Of a DNA stretch of 64,000 nt, positions 32,280 through 42,515 are shown one piece after another. The translations under genes were made by a program, and so were the position numbers. A model generated the notes under the pieces. It searched no databases. It was not told the DNA's origin and saw nothing but the letters and a program-made list of their open reading frames with translations. Each line of letters begins with the position of its first letter. The stretch's first letter is position 1. The DNA comes from Aradus depressus (Eukaryota > Arthropoda > Insecta > Hemiptera > Aradidae): assembly GCA_963662175.1 (NCBI GenBank), contig OY759221.1, forward strand, positions 2,418,001 through 2,482,000. Direction: 5' to 3'.

Positions 32280-33250
32280 TCGTTGAATCACCAATGTACT
32301 TCCCCAGCTCGAATTAATCAACTAAGTTTATGCTCTCCTACCAAAACCAATCGACCGTTTGGGCTTAAAATAAATAGATGACAAAGGGAATGAATCCTAG
32401 TACTAGATTTCGTGTCGATACATTCATTCTATTGGGAGTTATCAGGTTAGGTTAGGTTTTATGACTCATGCCCGGGCTTTAACTATGAGGTCATATCGCC
32501 TACTACCAGAGCGCTCTTTCGTCACTCTGGTGGACATGAGCCCGACTCTACTGTGGGAGTCCTAAATTTTGCTTACCCTAAATTTTTATTCACCTAGGGC
32601 AGGGGTCTTTAACGAGTACCTGACATCGTACAGGCTCGGGACCATCGCTTAACGTCCCATTCGAAAGACGGAGTGCTTAAGTTTATTTTAATTGCCAGAT
32701 AAAATAAACTAAGGGCCTCGGTCGGGTTTCGAACCCACGATCTTGAGCTCAGAAGACTAGCATGCATACCACTGAGCTACTGGCACCCTCGGGAGTTATG
32801 TCCACCAGATCTAAAAGGAGATTTTCTTCTCAATTCCAATTTATCAATTTCGCTGAAAATCAAGAGGTGTATAGGAGAAGTTATGTAATCAATCAGAAAT
32901 TCGATGTTGATTTTTCACCAAAATTTCATGTTTCACCGCCACTAGAACACAAACAGTTGGTAAATTACCGCCAATGTACTTCCGCAACGCGAATTAATCA
33001 GGTAAGTTTCCGCTCTCTCTCTAAAACCAATTTACAGATTTGTTTGACAATCAGTAGGTGTCTGACTGAGGGACTTGTCAATCCTTATACTATTCCTGCT
33101 GGTACATTCGATACATCGTCAGTTATTGAGGTCTTTGTGTTGAGCCGCACATCTCTGATTCTCCCCCTTCCCTCTGGCTGATTTGGTTGAAAATAGGCAG
33201 GTGTCGACCTTGTTGGGTCTTATCGGAGGCCGGAGGAGTTATTATACAGA
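32280..33250 (+). repeat. REP-A copy split by a SINE
   Basis: 32280-32442 and 32791-33250 form one copy. The join ATTGGGAGTTAT / GGGAGTTATGTCCACC is interrupted by the SINE at 32443-32790. Confidence 0.6.
32443..32790 (-). mobile_element. tRNA-derived SINE, full length
   Basis: GGGAGTTAT is duplicated at 32434-32442 and 32791-32799. Minus strand: head GAGGGTGCCAGTAGCTCAGTGG, B box GGTTCGAAACCC, and tail ending CCTAACCTAACC. Good relative-age evidence: the SINE is younger than the REP-A copy it splits. Confidence 0.92.
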
Positions 33251-33559
33251 AAGAAGAAATGTTTTTTTTCTTCAAATTTCTGGTCAATAAAATAACTTCC
33301 TATTCGTAAAATAAAGAAAAAGAGGGTAGATGTTGTTGAAGATATGAGCAGTTAGTATGCTGGGAGGATGTGGGGGGTAGTTCTAGCGAGGGTAGTTAGG
33401 ACAATTATCGTGAGGAGGGGAGGGAATATGGTATGAATATATTTTAGTTAATCTAAACACGTAACCTAACTTGCTCCACTCCCTTAGGTACTGCACAAGG
33501 GCTGGCAACGAGACCCTTTGTTTCATTTTCAAAATATTAACGAACGAGAAAAAAAAAGT

Positions 33560-33970
33560 CGTCGGTGAATCACCGGCTATTTACTTCCCCAGAGCGAAAT
33601 AATCAATTATACTTCAATCTATTAATAAATTTTCCCTCCAAAACTCAACTTTTGACTTACATAGGGGCTTCTGAATCCTTATACTAATTTGTTTTATACA
33701 TACATTGTATATTATACAATACATTCATTACATCGGCAGTTATTAGGGTATTTTAAGTCGAGCCCGTCTTCTCTGGTCCCTGCTTTCCCTTCGACCGATT
33801 TCGCGCAGCATTATTAGTTACCATCTGCAGTTATTATGATTTTTCAGTTGAGCCCCCCTCTTGACATAACTTCCTCTACCTTTGTTTAACTGGGGAACAG
33901 TCCCTCAGTAAAATACATATTATTTTCTATCCAAATCGGCCGAAGAGGAGTGCAAAATAATAAAGTCGTA
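33560..33970 (+). repeat. REP-A copy
   Basis: GTGAATCACCGGCTATTTAC start, two ATTCATTACATCGGCAGTTA-type modules, and AAATCGGCCGAAGAGGAG at the end. Confidence 0.6.
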
Positions 33971-34471
33971 TGTCGGATAATCTTGATGGTTCCAGGGATG
34001 CTGGAAGAGTTATCCATACGTCAGATTATCTTCATAGTTCCAGGAGTTGGGTTACCATCTATAACCTATTGTAACCCTCTATTTATCTATTTCCCGCAAC
34101 GATGATGTTTGAATTACAACCATAAAAACGTTCCTCATAAAAAAGTCAATATTTCTCTCCTCTTCTCCCCCTCCCTAAGTCCTTTCTGTATAAATTTCCC
34201 CCAAAATGCTGCCCCCTCTCCCTAGTTATTACGCCCTCCCACGTACACTCTCTGTGTGACAAGTGGGCTCCCCCCCACCTATTTCCAAGACCCCCTCCAT
34301 CCTTACAAAACCACATATTTTTCTCTCCTCAGCAAGACTCTTTATGAAACTCGACTCGACCCATTTCAGAGACAAATCGGTCTCATTTGTAACCTTGTTT
34401 GTTTGTAGTCTAACTTTGTTTTTTTTAGGGTTCTCTAGCTCGAAGACCGTCAATGGAACCCTATTAACGAG
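33971..34471. other. No gene seen
   Basis: C- and T-rich tracts, including overlapping frames on both strands at 34229-34478 that look like composition artefacts. Confidence 0.5.
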
Positions 34472-34920
34472 TGCTTGATTCTAGCACAGAGGTAGCATAG
34501 TAGTCTATTGAGCTCAAGATAGCGGGTTCGAAACCAGGCCTAGGCTCTTAGGGTTTTTTCTGAGAGGTAAAGAAAAAACCTTGAGCCCGCCTTTCTGATT
34601 AGATGTTAAGCGATGAAAAAACCCCTATTCTAGAACAAACCTATGTATGCATTTAGAACTCACATAGTAGGTATAGTGGGTCTCATGTCCACCCGAGCGA
34701 CGAAGTAGGCGTCTGGTAGTAGACGATATAACCTCGTCGCTCTAGTACACATGCGGTAGATTCTCCTAAATTTTGTCTACCCGAAAGTTTTATTCATCTA
34801 GGGTAGGGAGGGTTCTTTAACGAGTAACTGGCATCGCACAAGCTCAGGACCATCGCTTAACGTCTCATCCGAAGGACGGCGTGCTTAAGGTTTTTGACCT
34901 CCCCACAGAAAATAATTGTC
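34472..34920. mobile_element. Two SINE copies in inverted orientation, tail-to-tail
   Basis: 34472-34735 is a forward diverged copy (GCGGGTTCGAAACCAGG head, GTCTGGTAGTAGACGATATA). It passes straight into a reverse fragment, 34738-34920 (CATCGCTTAACGTCTCATCC, GAAGGACGGCGTGCTTAAGG). The junction lies inside the GTCGCTCTAGTACACATG box. Confidence 0.75.
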
Positions 34921-36053
34921 TTTTAAATTAACTTCAATTGATGGCTTAAACAACAACTTAAAACATATTGTTATGGTTGCTAATTTTAACAAATTTTATA
35001 AATTTCTTAGAAGTCTAATAAAGATGGCTAATTTCAAAATATATTTTAAAATATTACAAAATAATTAATTAGCAATAAAAAATATATAGGGGTATAATGT
35101 ATATAGGAAAGATGAAAGTGCCGAAGGTATGGAAGCCGAGACATCCATAAGATTGGTAAAATAGGTAACACATAACAAACAACTCACATACATTGTCTTC
35201 TCTGTCCTCCGTTCTCTTTGCGATCCATAGATTTGTCTGATTTCATCTTTAGATTATAGTTCAGCCTATATAAAATTTATTACATTCACCATTCATGTTT
35301 GCATAATAAATTCTTAAGGTAAAGACAATATCTTGAAATATCCAATATACATAAATTCTATGTCTATCTGATACAAAGAGGCCTTGTACTGGAGCTGTAA
35401 CCCTTAAGGCGGCCTTACAGCATCCACAGAATGGTACCAGATCTATGACACTATTAGAAATGCAGTGATGAGCAAAGCGCTATTTCTGTGTAGTTGATAC
35501 CGAATACTGCGACTTTCAAATAACAGTAGTAACAACACAGCAGATAGCAGGCTGGTGAGTTACAGGAAAGGAGAATAACAGGTTATATCAACAGTTGTCA
35601 TATATAACCTATTTATCTCCTTTCCTGATATTGATTCTGTTATTTTTGGATTTAAGTAGCAGTTTTCTACGGTTGAAAGATAATAACAGTTAAAAAATAA
35701 CAGATCAAATAATAACCCATCCCTTTTGGAGGTTCTATTTTCATCACAGAAACGTCATCTTGTTTATTCTGTTTTTGAAAAATGTCTTGGGACCCACATT
35801 ACGTTTTTTTTTTTTCATATACGAGCTAGCTGAAGAAGTGTCCAGTGTGGTGATACAAAAAATAAAGAATATAAGAATAATTAAAAAGGACTGTGAATCT
35901 TAAGAGATATCGCCGTGAATATGGGACTGGTAAGTTAAGACGAAAGCGAACGAGAGTCAAAAAAATCGAATCTTGGAATACATTTCGTGGCTACACAGAT
36001 TTTGTTTTATAACTCTAAAAATACATTCTATCAAGAATAGATTTTGGAAGAGT
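34921..36053. other. No gene; one strong hairpin
   Basis: AT-rich and unassigned. The 65-bp near-palindrome at 35563-35627 is listed separately. Confidence 0.45.
35563..35627. repeat. Near-perfect 65-bp palindrome
   Basis: The left arm CAGGAAAGGAGAATAACAGG + TTATAT pairs with ATATAACCTATTTATCTCCT + TTCCTG, leaving a 13-bp loop. It may be a miniature fold-back element or a hairpin-forming RNA. Confidence 0.8.
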
Positions 36054-36066
36054 GGAAAGCGAACAA

Positions 36067-36277
36067 CTTGGCAAGAATGGGGGACCATGATGTGCCAAAG
36101 ATGACATTCCTGGAGGAAATCCACGGGACCAGACGTGTTGGGAGGCCGAAGCTGCGTTGGAGGGACGGTGTTGCGCGTGATGCGAGGACCCTACTTGGAG
36201 TCAGGAACTGGAGAGCAGCTGCACAAGACCGAGACGACTGGCGAAGGCTGATCCAGGAGGCCTTGACTCAGAGATGA
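36067..36277 (+). pseudogene. LINE polymerase C-terminal segment
   Basis: The insert encodes about 69 residues to TGA at 36275: GRPKLRWRDGVARDARTLLG, VRNWRAAAQDRDDWRRLIQE. The GRPxxRWxDGVxxD followed by NWRxxAQDRxxWR is the typical C-terminal tail of many RTE-clade and related non-LTR polymerases. No catalytic region is present. The apparent start codon upstream lies in the flanking DNA. Confidence 0.8.
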
Positions 36278-36306
36278 GTTGTTGCGCCGATGAAGAAGAA
36301 GAAGAA
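36067..36306 (+). mobile_element. 5'-truncated RTE/CR1-like LINE 3' end
   Basis: The 13-bp duplication GGAAAGCGAACAA (36054-36066, 36307-36319) flanks a 240-bp insert ending in GATGAAGAAGAAGAAGAA. The clean boundaries and simple-repeat tail fit an RTE-type element. Confidence 0.85.
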
Positions 36307-36734
36307 GGAAAGCGAACAAGGAGGAATGGGAAGACAGTTTAGTGTGTTTCTGAGATAAGAGATGGCACCACTTAAACTTTGACCCACTTTTTTGCCTTTT
36401 CAAAATCAACCAATTTCAACTCTAAAAACTGAATTTGCCTTAGTGTGTATGCAAGATTTTGATGCAACATTTTTATGTGAAAACATATACCTATATAAAA
36501 CACATCGTGAATTAAACATACTTTTCAGTTTGAAAATTGGTTCTATAGGTCAAACCAAAATATCATGGCCACTCGCTCGCGCTCTAATCACATGCACCCC
36601 CCCGCCGTCCGGTTTTAAGGAGAATTTCTTGCCATGAGCTGGATACTTACCCAATGATGAGCTTTAATGTGAATTATGATTTGTGTAGTAACTACTTATT
36701 CATAAGTATTGAATAACCTATCTCAAAATATGGG

Positions 36735-37870
36735 AGAGCGGAAACTTACGTATGTAGCCTTAAATTCAAAAGACCCACAAAAAAGCCAAAACAGAAGTTA
36801 AGGGTTCAGTAAATAAAGAGACTGGAAGTTTAGAGAGAGTGCGGAAACTTACGTGCGACTCGGGGTGTAGCCTTAAATTCAAAGGTGAAAGGACCCACAA
36901 AAAAGCAAAAACTGAAGGTGAGGGTCCAGCAAATAAAGATTTCGAAGGTTTAGAAGGAGAGCAGCAACTTATGTTTAAGTTTGTATGTAGCTTCTTGAGC
37001 CTATAAAAACACATTAATGTAGCAATGTCAGTAGAAAGGTTTCAACCAGATAGGCAACCATAAGTAAATATGAAAATTTGTTTAGGTTCTAACATAAACA
37101 GCCGAGGAGGAAATATAGAATTAGGTGGGCCTTATGGCATCAATTCTTCATATTATCTGAAAAAACATTAATACAGCCATGTTGATAATAGTCATTTTAG
37201 CGCTCAAGCGTAAGTTTTCGCACTTGAACGTCCTTCGATGTCCAATTTTGAGTCTTATACATAAGTTTCAGCGCTCCCTCTAAATCTTTGATCTCTTTAT
37301 TTATTAGAACCTTAACTTCTGTTTTTACTCTTTTGAGGGTTTTTCGATCTCAAAATTTGAGATTACACGCCAACTCACACATATGTTTCCGCGCTCCCTC
37401 TAAACCTTCGTTTGGTGGATCCCTCTGTTTTAGCTTTTTTGAGGCTTCTTTGTTCTCTTAATTTAAGGCTACACCCATGTTTCAGATGTAAGTTTTCGAA
37501 ACTCGAACTCGGGATCACGCTTCCAGTCACGAATCCTGCCCCACACCACCAGACCTGAACCCGTATTCAAAGATGTTTCTTGGGTCTGGAACCCTCTGAG
37601 CTAAGAGTCTAACAACTAACGAGATCGAAGACTTAGAAGAAGAACAACAAAAACATGCGCGTTGGACGGGGTTAGTCAGAAGATCGAAGGACCGGGAATG
37701 AGCCGAAACAGATGGTAGAGGTCCACCAATGAGGAAATTGGAGGTTTGAAGGTAGAGGGAGAGCGGAAACAAACATATGAGGTGGGGCCTCTATTAAGAG
37801 ATCAAAGAGACTTCGAAGAGTCCACCAATAAAGAGAATGATGGTTCAGAAAGAGGTGGAAACTGTGAGTC
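36735..37870. repeat. REP-D: ~120-bp units in opposing arrays
   Basis: Reverse units (GAGAGTGCGGAAACTTACGT, GGACCCACAAAAAAGCAAAA) lie at about 36735-36985. Forward units (CAGCGCTCCCTCTAAATC, TTTATTAGAACC) lie at about 37235-37500, and reverse units again at about 37640-37870. Each block holds about two units, so the three form an inverted, then direct arrangement. The unit core overlaps the GCTCTCCCTC motif of REP-A. Confidence 0.7.
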
Positions 37871-38106
37871 TGGGAGCAACTTCAAATTCACGGATCACCT
37901 CCCCGCCTTCCGGCTTCACACAGCCCTGATTATCTCATTTTTTTTCTTTTCGTGTTCAAATTTTTTAAAGTAAGTGCGTAAAATTTTATGTTCTGAACCA
38001 AAATGTCTGCCCCTTCCTTGATTCAAGTGAAAACTCAGCATCAAACTTCTGACGGATTGCCATAACTTCCCCTGTACTTCGTTTGTTTTGTAACACATAA
38101 CTAGAG

Positions 38107-38300
38107 ATGGTAGCGCTGCTCTGTGGAGAACTGCAACAACGACTGGCAGTATCTCTAGGCCAATTTCCCATCAGGCCGGTTCCAGTCTTCTCTACCACTG
38201 CGCATGCCTTATCCCGCCTCTACCACTACGCATGCCTTATCCCGCCTCTACCACTACGCATGCCTTATCCCGCCTCTAGGCAAGCTGTTCTAATGATGTG
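38107..38300. repeat. 28-bp tandem repeat, 3 units
   Basis: CCACTACGCATGCCTTATCC + CGCCTCTA repeats at 38196-38279 after a non-repetitive, GC-richer stretch (38107-38195) without a convincing ORF. Confidence 0.85.
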
Positions 38301-38464
38301 CTTATATAATATATCACCCTATTAAACCTCCCAGTCACTTTCAAATGTCGATATGTTCCTATATAAATCTAAAATTGTTTAATTTATATAATTATTAAAA
38401 CATTTTTTACTTAATGTACTCGTAATCTAAATTAATAAAAATAATAATTTACACACATTACAGG

Positions 38465-38740
38465 CAAAAATTGCTTGCTCTGTTTGTTCGTGCCTCATGT
38501 TGTTGCTTGCTCTGTTAGTTTGTGCCTCATGTTGTTGCTTGCTCTGTTAGTTCGTGCCCCTGTTTGTTGCTTGCCCCTGTTTGTTGCTTCCCACTGTTTG
38601 TTGCTTCCCTCTGTTTGTTACTTGCCTCATGTTGTTGCTTGCTCTGTTTGTTGCTTGCCTCTGTTTGTTGCTTTCTCTGTTTGTTGCTTCCCTCTGTTTG
38701 TTGCTTCCCTCTGTTTGTTACTTGCCTCTGCTTTACTCTT
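38465..38740. repeat. Irregular minisatellite (TTGTTGCTT)
   Basis: CTCTGTTTGTTGCTTGCC-like units of 17-37 bp fill the interval. They create overlapping open frames on both strands that are not genes. Confidence 0.88.
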
Positions 38741-38900
38741 CCTCCCAATCGACTCTCCAGGTCCTTCAGATAGGCTCCTCCACCAAGGGAGAGTCTCCCA
38801 TTTCCTATTTAATTTGTTGAGTTCTTTACTCTTGGTTCGGGTTATCTGCCCCAGGGTTCCTTATTGTCCTCCAGACAAAAGCCCAAGATCCAGATTTCTG

Positions 38901-38956
38901 CCCCCCCCCCCCCCCCCCCCAGGTTTTCCTTTACAAAGACCCCCCCCCCCCCCCCC
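38901..38956. repeat. Two adjacent C tracts
   Basis: C runs of about 20 and 17 bases separated by 20 bp of AGGTTTTCCTTTACAAAGA. Confidence 0.9.
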
Positions 38957-39424
38957 CTCCAAAATACCTCTACTTCCTTGAGGTAAGCTCTTAATCTCAT
39001 GACTTACTTGGAGATATTTCCGAGGTAAGATTATCCATTGGCGGAAGTCCTTCTATTTTATGGAACTTCCATTATTTTCTTTAATTAACCAACCCTCTTT
39101 TTACTTCCTCAGCTATTAGAAGTAGAGGGGTAGTTATGTAATCTGTCAGAAATTCCGTTTAAATCTCAGCCACGAACTTCTGACCGATTATATACTTCAG
39201 ATAGCTGGGAAAATAAAAGCGCATATAGTACTCTTTAGAGGCGGAGTTGGGAACTATACATTCATAACATCATAAAAAAATTGTTTTTTTTCTATTTTTT
39301 TCTTTATCTATCATATACATATATATAGCTGTTGTCAAATCAATGAACTGGACAAACGTTTCATGATTCAATTATGTGACGTAGGAAGACACTATATTTC
39401 AGAACATTATAATTAATAAATGTG

Positions 39425-39738
39425 TAGTTAGTTACTATGACTCATGCCCGGGCTTTAACTACAAGGTCATATCGCCTACTACCAGAGCGCTTTTTTGTCG
39501 CTCTAGTGGACAAGAGTCCGACTGTACTGTGGGAGTACTATAAATTTTGCAGACCTAGGTTTGTTCACCTGGGGTAGGAGGGGTCTTTAACGAGTACCTG
39601 ACATCGCACAACACGGGACCTTCCGAAGGACGGCGTGCTCAAGGTTTTTCACCTCCCACTTAAAAAATCTAAGGGCCGAGTCTCGAACCCGTGATCTTGC
39701 ACCAGTAAAAAAGCACGCATACCACACCGGCGCTCTCA
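39425..39738 (-). mobile_element. tRNA-derived SINE, diverged full length
   Basis: Tail ACTATGACTCATGCCCGGGC at the left; the head at the right reads GAGAGCGCCGGTGTGG on the minus strand. Missing several internal segments, including part of GGATGGGACG. Confidence 0.85.
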
Positions 39739-39827
39739 AACAAATGTGTATTATTTAATTCACCATTCCTACGATACCCTTCGTTGTGTGATCTCAACAC
39801 ATTTATTTAATCCAAAAGGATTAATCC

Positions 39828-39858
<31 letters not shown>

Positions 39859-40430
39859 CAAACGATTTGTTCTCTGAAGCATTTTAGTTGGTTACAAATC
39901 AGCTCTTTTTACTTGGATGAGTGACGATTAAAGAACCCTCGACATTCTTTTTACAAATTGAAATGTTTTTTCCTTTTTCCCAGTATTTGAAAAAAAAAAA
40001 AAAAAAAAAAAAAAACGTGTGTTTTTCTTATGAACAGAGTTTCTCTTGTGAAAGACCCATGGAATGGCTCTTTCTCGAATACTGAAAATTGGAATATTTT
40101 TGGAAAGAAACAATTTTTCGATAGGACTAACCGTTTTTGGTTTTTTTCAAGAAAACGTCTAAAAAAAGGATTTCGAAACGTGAATTGGCCGGGCTTCGAA
40201 AATCCTATTTTATATGAGATGTGTCTCAGTTTTCTCTACAATTTTTATTTGAAGACATTTTTGATTGTCATAAATGTAAGCAAATTATTGCTCTTAAGTG
40301 CCAGAAGTAATATGATCTTATTTTTCATCTGATCTTGAGCAAAATCTAATTAGATCTATGTTGATATGTCTCAGGTTCGTGGCTACGCTCGTTTCTGAGT
40401 TGGAGCCCTCACGAAGCTCGATTACAATAC
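39739..40430. other. No gene seen
   Basis: (TA)n and T tract at about 39832-39860, and a 25-bp A run near 39990-40013. A plus-strand frame at 40030-40332 (100 codons, Phe/Asn/Lys-rich) is not recognised and matches the base bias. Confidence 0.45.
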
Positions 40431-40436
40431 TTCAGT

Positions 40437-40552
40437 TCACTATAGTTACAGTTACACTATAGTTACTTTAGTACACTATAGTTACTTCGGTACACTATAG
40501 TTACTTCAATACACTATAGTTACAGTACACTATAGTTATAAGCAAGTATTAA
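40437..40552. repeat. ~19-bp tandem repeat (ACACTATAGTTACTT)
   Basis: Six imperfect units of 15-19 bp with the core ACACTATAGTTAC. Confidence 0.88.
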
Positions 40553-40887
40553 TGATTGTGTCATTCAATATTGTTTAATATACTTTTAACGCTTTACTTT
40601 TAACCCGGTTACGTTTTTATGGGATGATGTCAACATGACATCGTCCCACTATCAATCAAGTCCTGCGACCAACATTATTAAGCCAAGAAAAAAAAAAAAA
40701 CTTGACAGGCAAACGACAAGCAATTCCTGGAAAATAAATAAATGGATTTGTTTTGACGGTTCATATTTATGCACCAACACTGTGTCGCAACTGACGTAAA
40801 TATGTCGGGTGTCCATGTTTTACTGGGTTCCTTCCAGAATGTGGTGAAGTTGGACCACTCATGAAAGCCGAGGGAAAAGAGTGACCG

Positions 40888-41209
40888 GTGTTGGGGGAGA
40901 CAGGAGGCCGGGTGCCACCAGACCTACCTCGAGGACACTCGGTGGCCTGCTTCCGAGGGACAACAGAGGCGAGTGTTGGGGGAGACAGGAGGCCGGGTGC
41001 CACCAGACCTACCCCGAGGACACTCGGTGGCCTGCTTCCGAGGGACAACAGGGGCGAGTGTTGGGGGAGACAGGAGGCCGGGTGCCACCAGACCTACCCC
41101 GAGGACACTCGGTGGACTGCTTCCGAGGGACAACAGTGGCGAGTGTTGGGGGAGACAGGAGGCCGGGTGCCACCAAACCTACCCCGAGGACACTCGGTGG
41201 CCTGCTTCC
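40888..41209 (+). repeat. 85-bp tandem repeat, ~3.8 units
   Basis: Units start GTGTTGGGGGAGACAGG at 40888, 40973, 41058 and 41143, and are about 97% identical. 85 is not a multiple of 3, so each frame reads the same three peptides in rotation. This makes all three plus frames look open. Confidence 0.95.
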
Positions 41210-41450
41210 GACTGCTCATCGGACACGATTATCTTCAGGGACACCTTCATCAGATCGGAGTAGCGGACAATCCCTACTGCGTCCTCTGCGAGACAGAGCA
41301 GCATATGACAGCGCAGCATCTTGACGTGTGCGCCGCTCTCCAGAACGTCAGAACTTCTATTAAAGGAAACTGCACTACGACGAATAAATCTCCAGTGTAC
41401 TGGGCTGCTAGGAGACGCATGGCGGAAATTACAAGCGTACCGGCGCAGGG
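41206..41450 (+). pseudogene. LINE polymerase C-terminal zinc finger
   Basis: After the array the frame reads LLIGHDYLQGHLHQIGVADN, PYCVLCETEQHMTAQHLDVC and AALQN, then about 35 residues into the A tract. The C-x2-C-x8-H-x4-C finger and the preceding H-x-YLxxHLHxIG segment are typical of I/R1/LOA-type LINE C-termini. Polymerase and endonuclease domains are absent. Confidence 0.78.
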
Positions 41451-41711
41451 GAAAAAAAAAAAAAAATGTTTTACTGGGAAGGTATGGATATTCAAAGTTA
41501 TAAGTATCAAGTTCCGAACCGCGCATTATGAAGTGCGCGACAGATGAGTAAGGCAGTACGTTATGTCTTGTCGCGCGTCTATCTGTGATATTTGTTAGCA
41601 CCATATGATCTGAACGGGTCTTACACCATTTATATATTTCAAATCTCTCAATTAAAAGAAAATATTCCATTAAAAATAATTCAACTTAAACAATGTCATA
41701 GGAAAGTTTGT

Positions 41712-42515
41712 GCAAGAAAAAGGGCGGGATCTCTTGTAAACAGGTCTGTTGTTCATCTTCATTGAAGGGGAGAGTTCTGCAAGAAAAAGGGCGGGATCTC
41801 TTGTAAACAGGTCTGTTGTTCATCTTCATTGAAGGGGAGAGTTCTGCAAGAAAAAGGGCGGGATCTCTTGTAAACAGGTCTGTTGTTCATCTTCATTGAA
41901 GGGGAGAGTTCTGCAAGAAAAAGGGCGGGATCTCTTGTAAACAGGTCTGTTGTTCATCTTCATTGAAGGGGAGAGTTCTGCAAGAAAAAGGGCGGGATCT
42001 CTTGTAAACAGGTCTGTTGTTCATCTTCATTGAAGGGGAGAGTTCTGCAAGAAAAAGGGCGGGATCTCTTGTAAACAGGTCTGTTGTTCATCTTCATTGA
42101 AGGGGAGAGTTCTGCAAGAAAAAGGGCGGGATCTCTTGTAAACAGGTCTGTTGTTCATCTTCATTGAAGGGGAGAGTTCTGCAAGAAAAAGGGCGGGATC
42201 TCTTGTAAACAGGTCTGTTGTTCATCTTCATTGAAGGGGAGAGTTCTGCAAGAAAAAGGGCGGGATCTCTTGTAAACAGGTCTGTTGTTCATCTTCATTG
42301 AAGGGGAGAGTTCTGCAAGAAAAAGGGCGGGATCTCTTGTAAACAGGTCTGTTGTTCATCTTCATTGAAGGGGAGAGTTCTGCAAGAAAAAGGGCGGGAT
42401 CTCTTGTAAACAGGTCTGTTGTTCATCTTCATTGAAGGGCAGAGTTCTGCAAGAAAAAGGGCGGGATCTCTTGTAAACAGGTCTGTTGTTCATCTTCATT
42501 GAAGGGGAGAGTTCT
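41712..42515. repeat. 67-bp tandem repeat, exactly 12 units
   Basis: The unit starts GCAAGAAAAAGGGCGGGATC and ends GGGGAGAGTTCT. Starts recur every 67 bp from 41712 to 42449. Units are essentially identical; one has GGGCAGAG for GGGGAGAG near 42439. Such homogeneity indicates very recent expansion or ongoing exchange. There are no spacers and no ORF of interest. Confidence 0.97.

Larger units (their letters stand above)
40828..41465 (+). mobile_element. 5'-truncated LINE with internal 85-bp array
   Basis: ATGTTTTACTGGG is duplicated at 40815-40827 and 41466-41478. The insert ends in an A tract (about 41451-41465) and contains the polymerase C-terminus plus an 85-bp tandem array. Target duplication and poly(A) tail define a LINE insertion; its sequence differs from the intact Jockey element. 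Confidence 0.85.

Noticed and set aside
38475..38981. 168-codon Leu/Cys-rich ORF
   Set aside because: Translation of the TTGTTGCTT minisatellite followed by poly(C).
40888..41547. 219-codon ORF as a host gene
   Set aside because: It is an 85-bp tandem array joined to a LINE C-terminus inside a bounded insertion.
41712..42515. CRISPR array
   Set aside because: Units are contiguous with no variable spacers, and the genome is eukaryotic.
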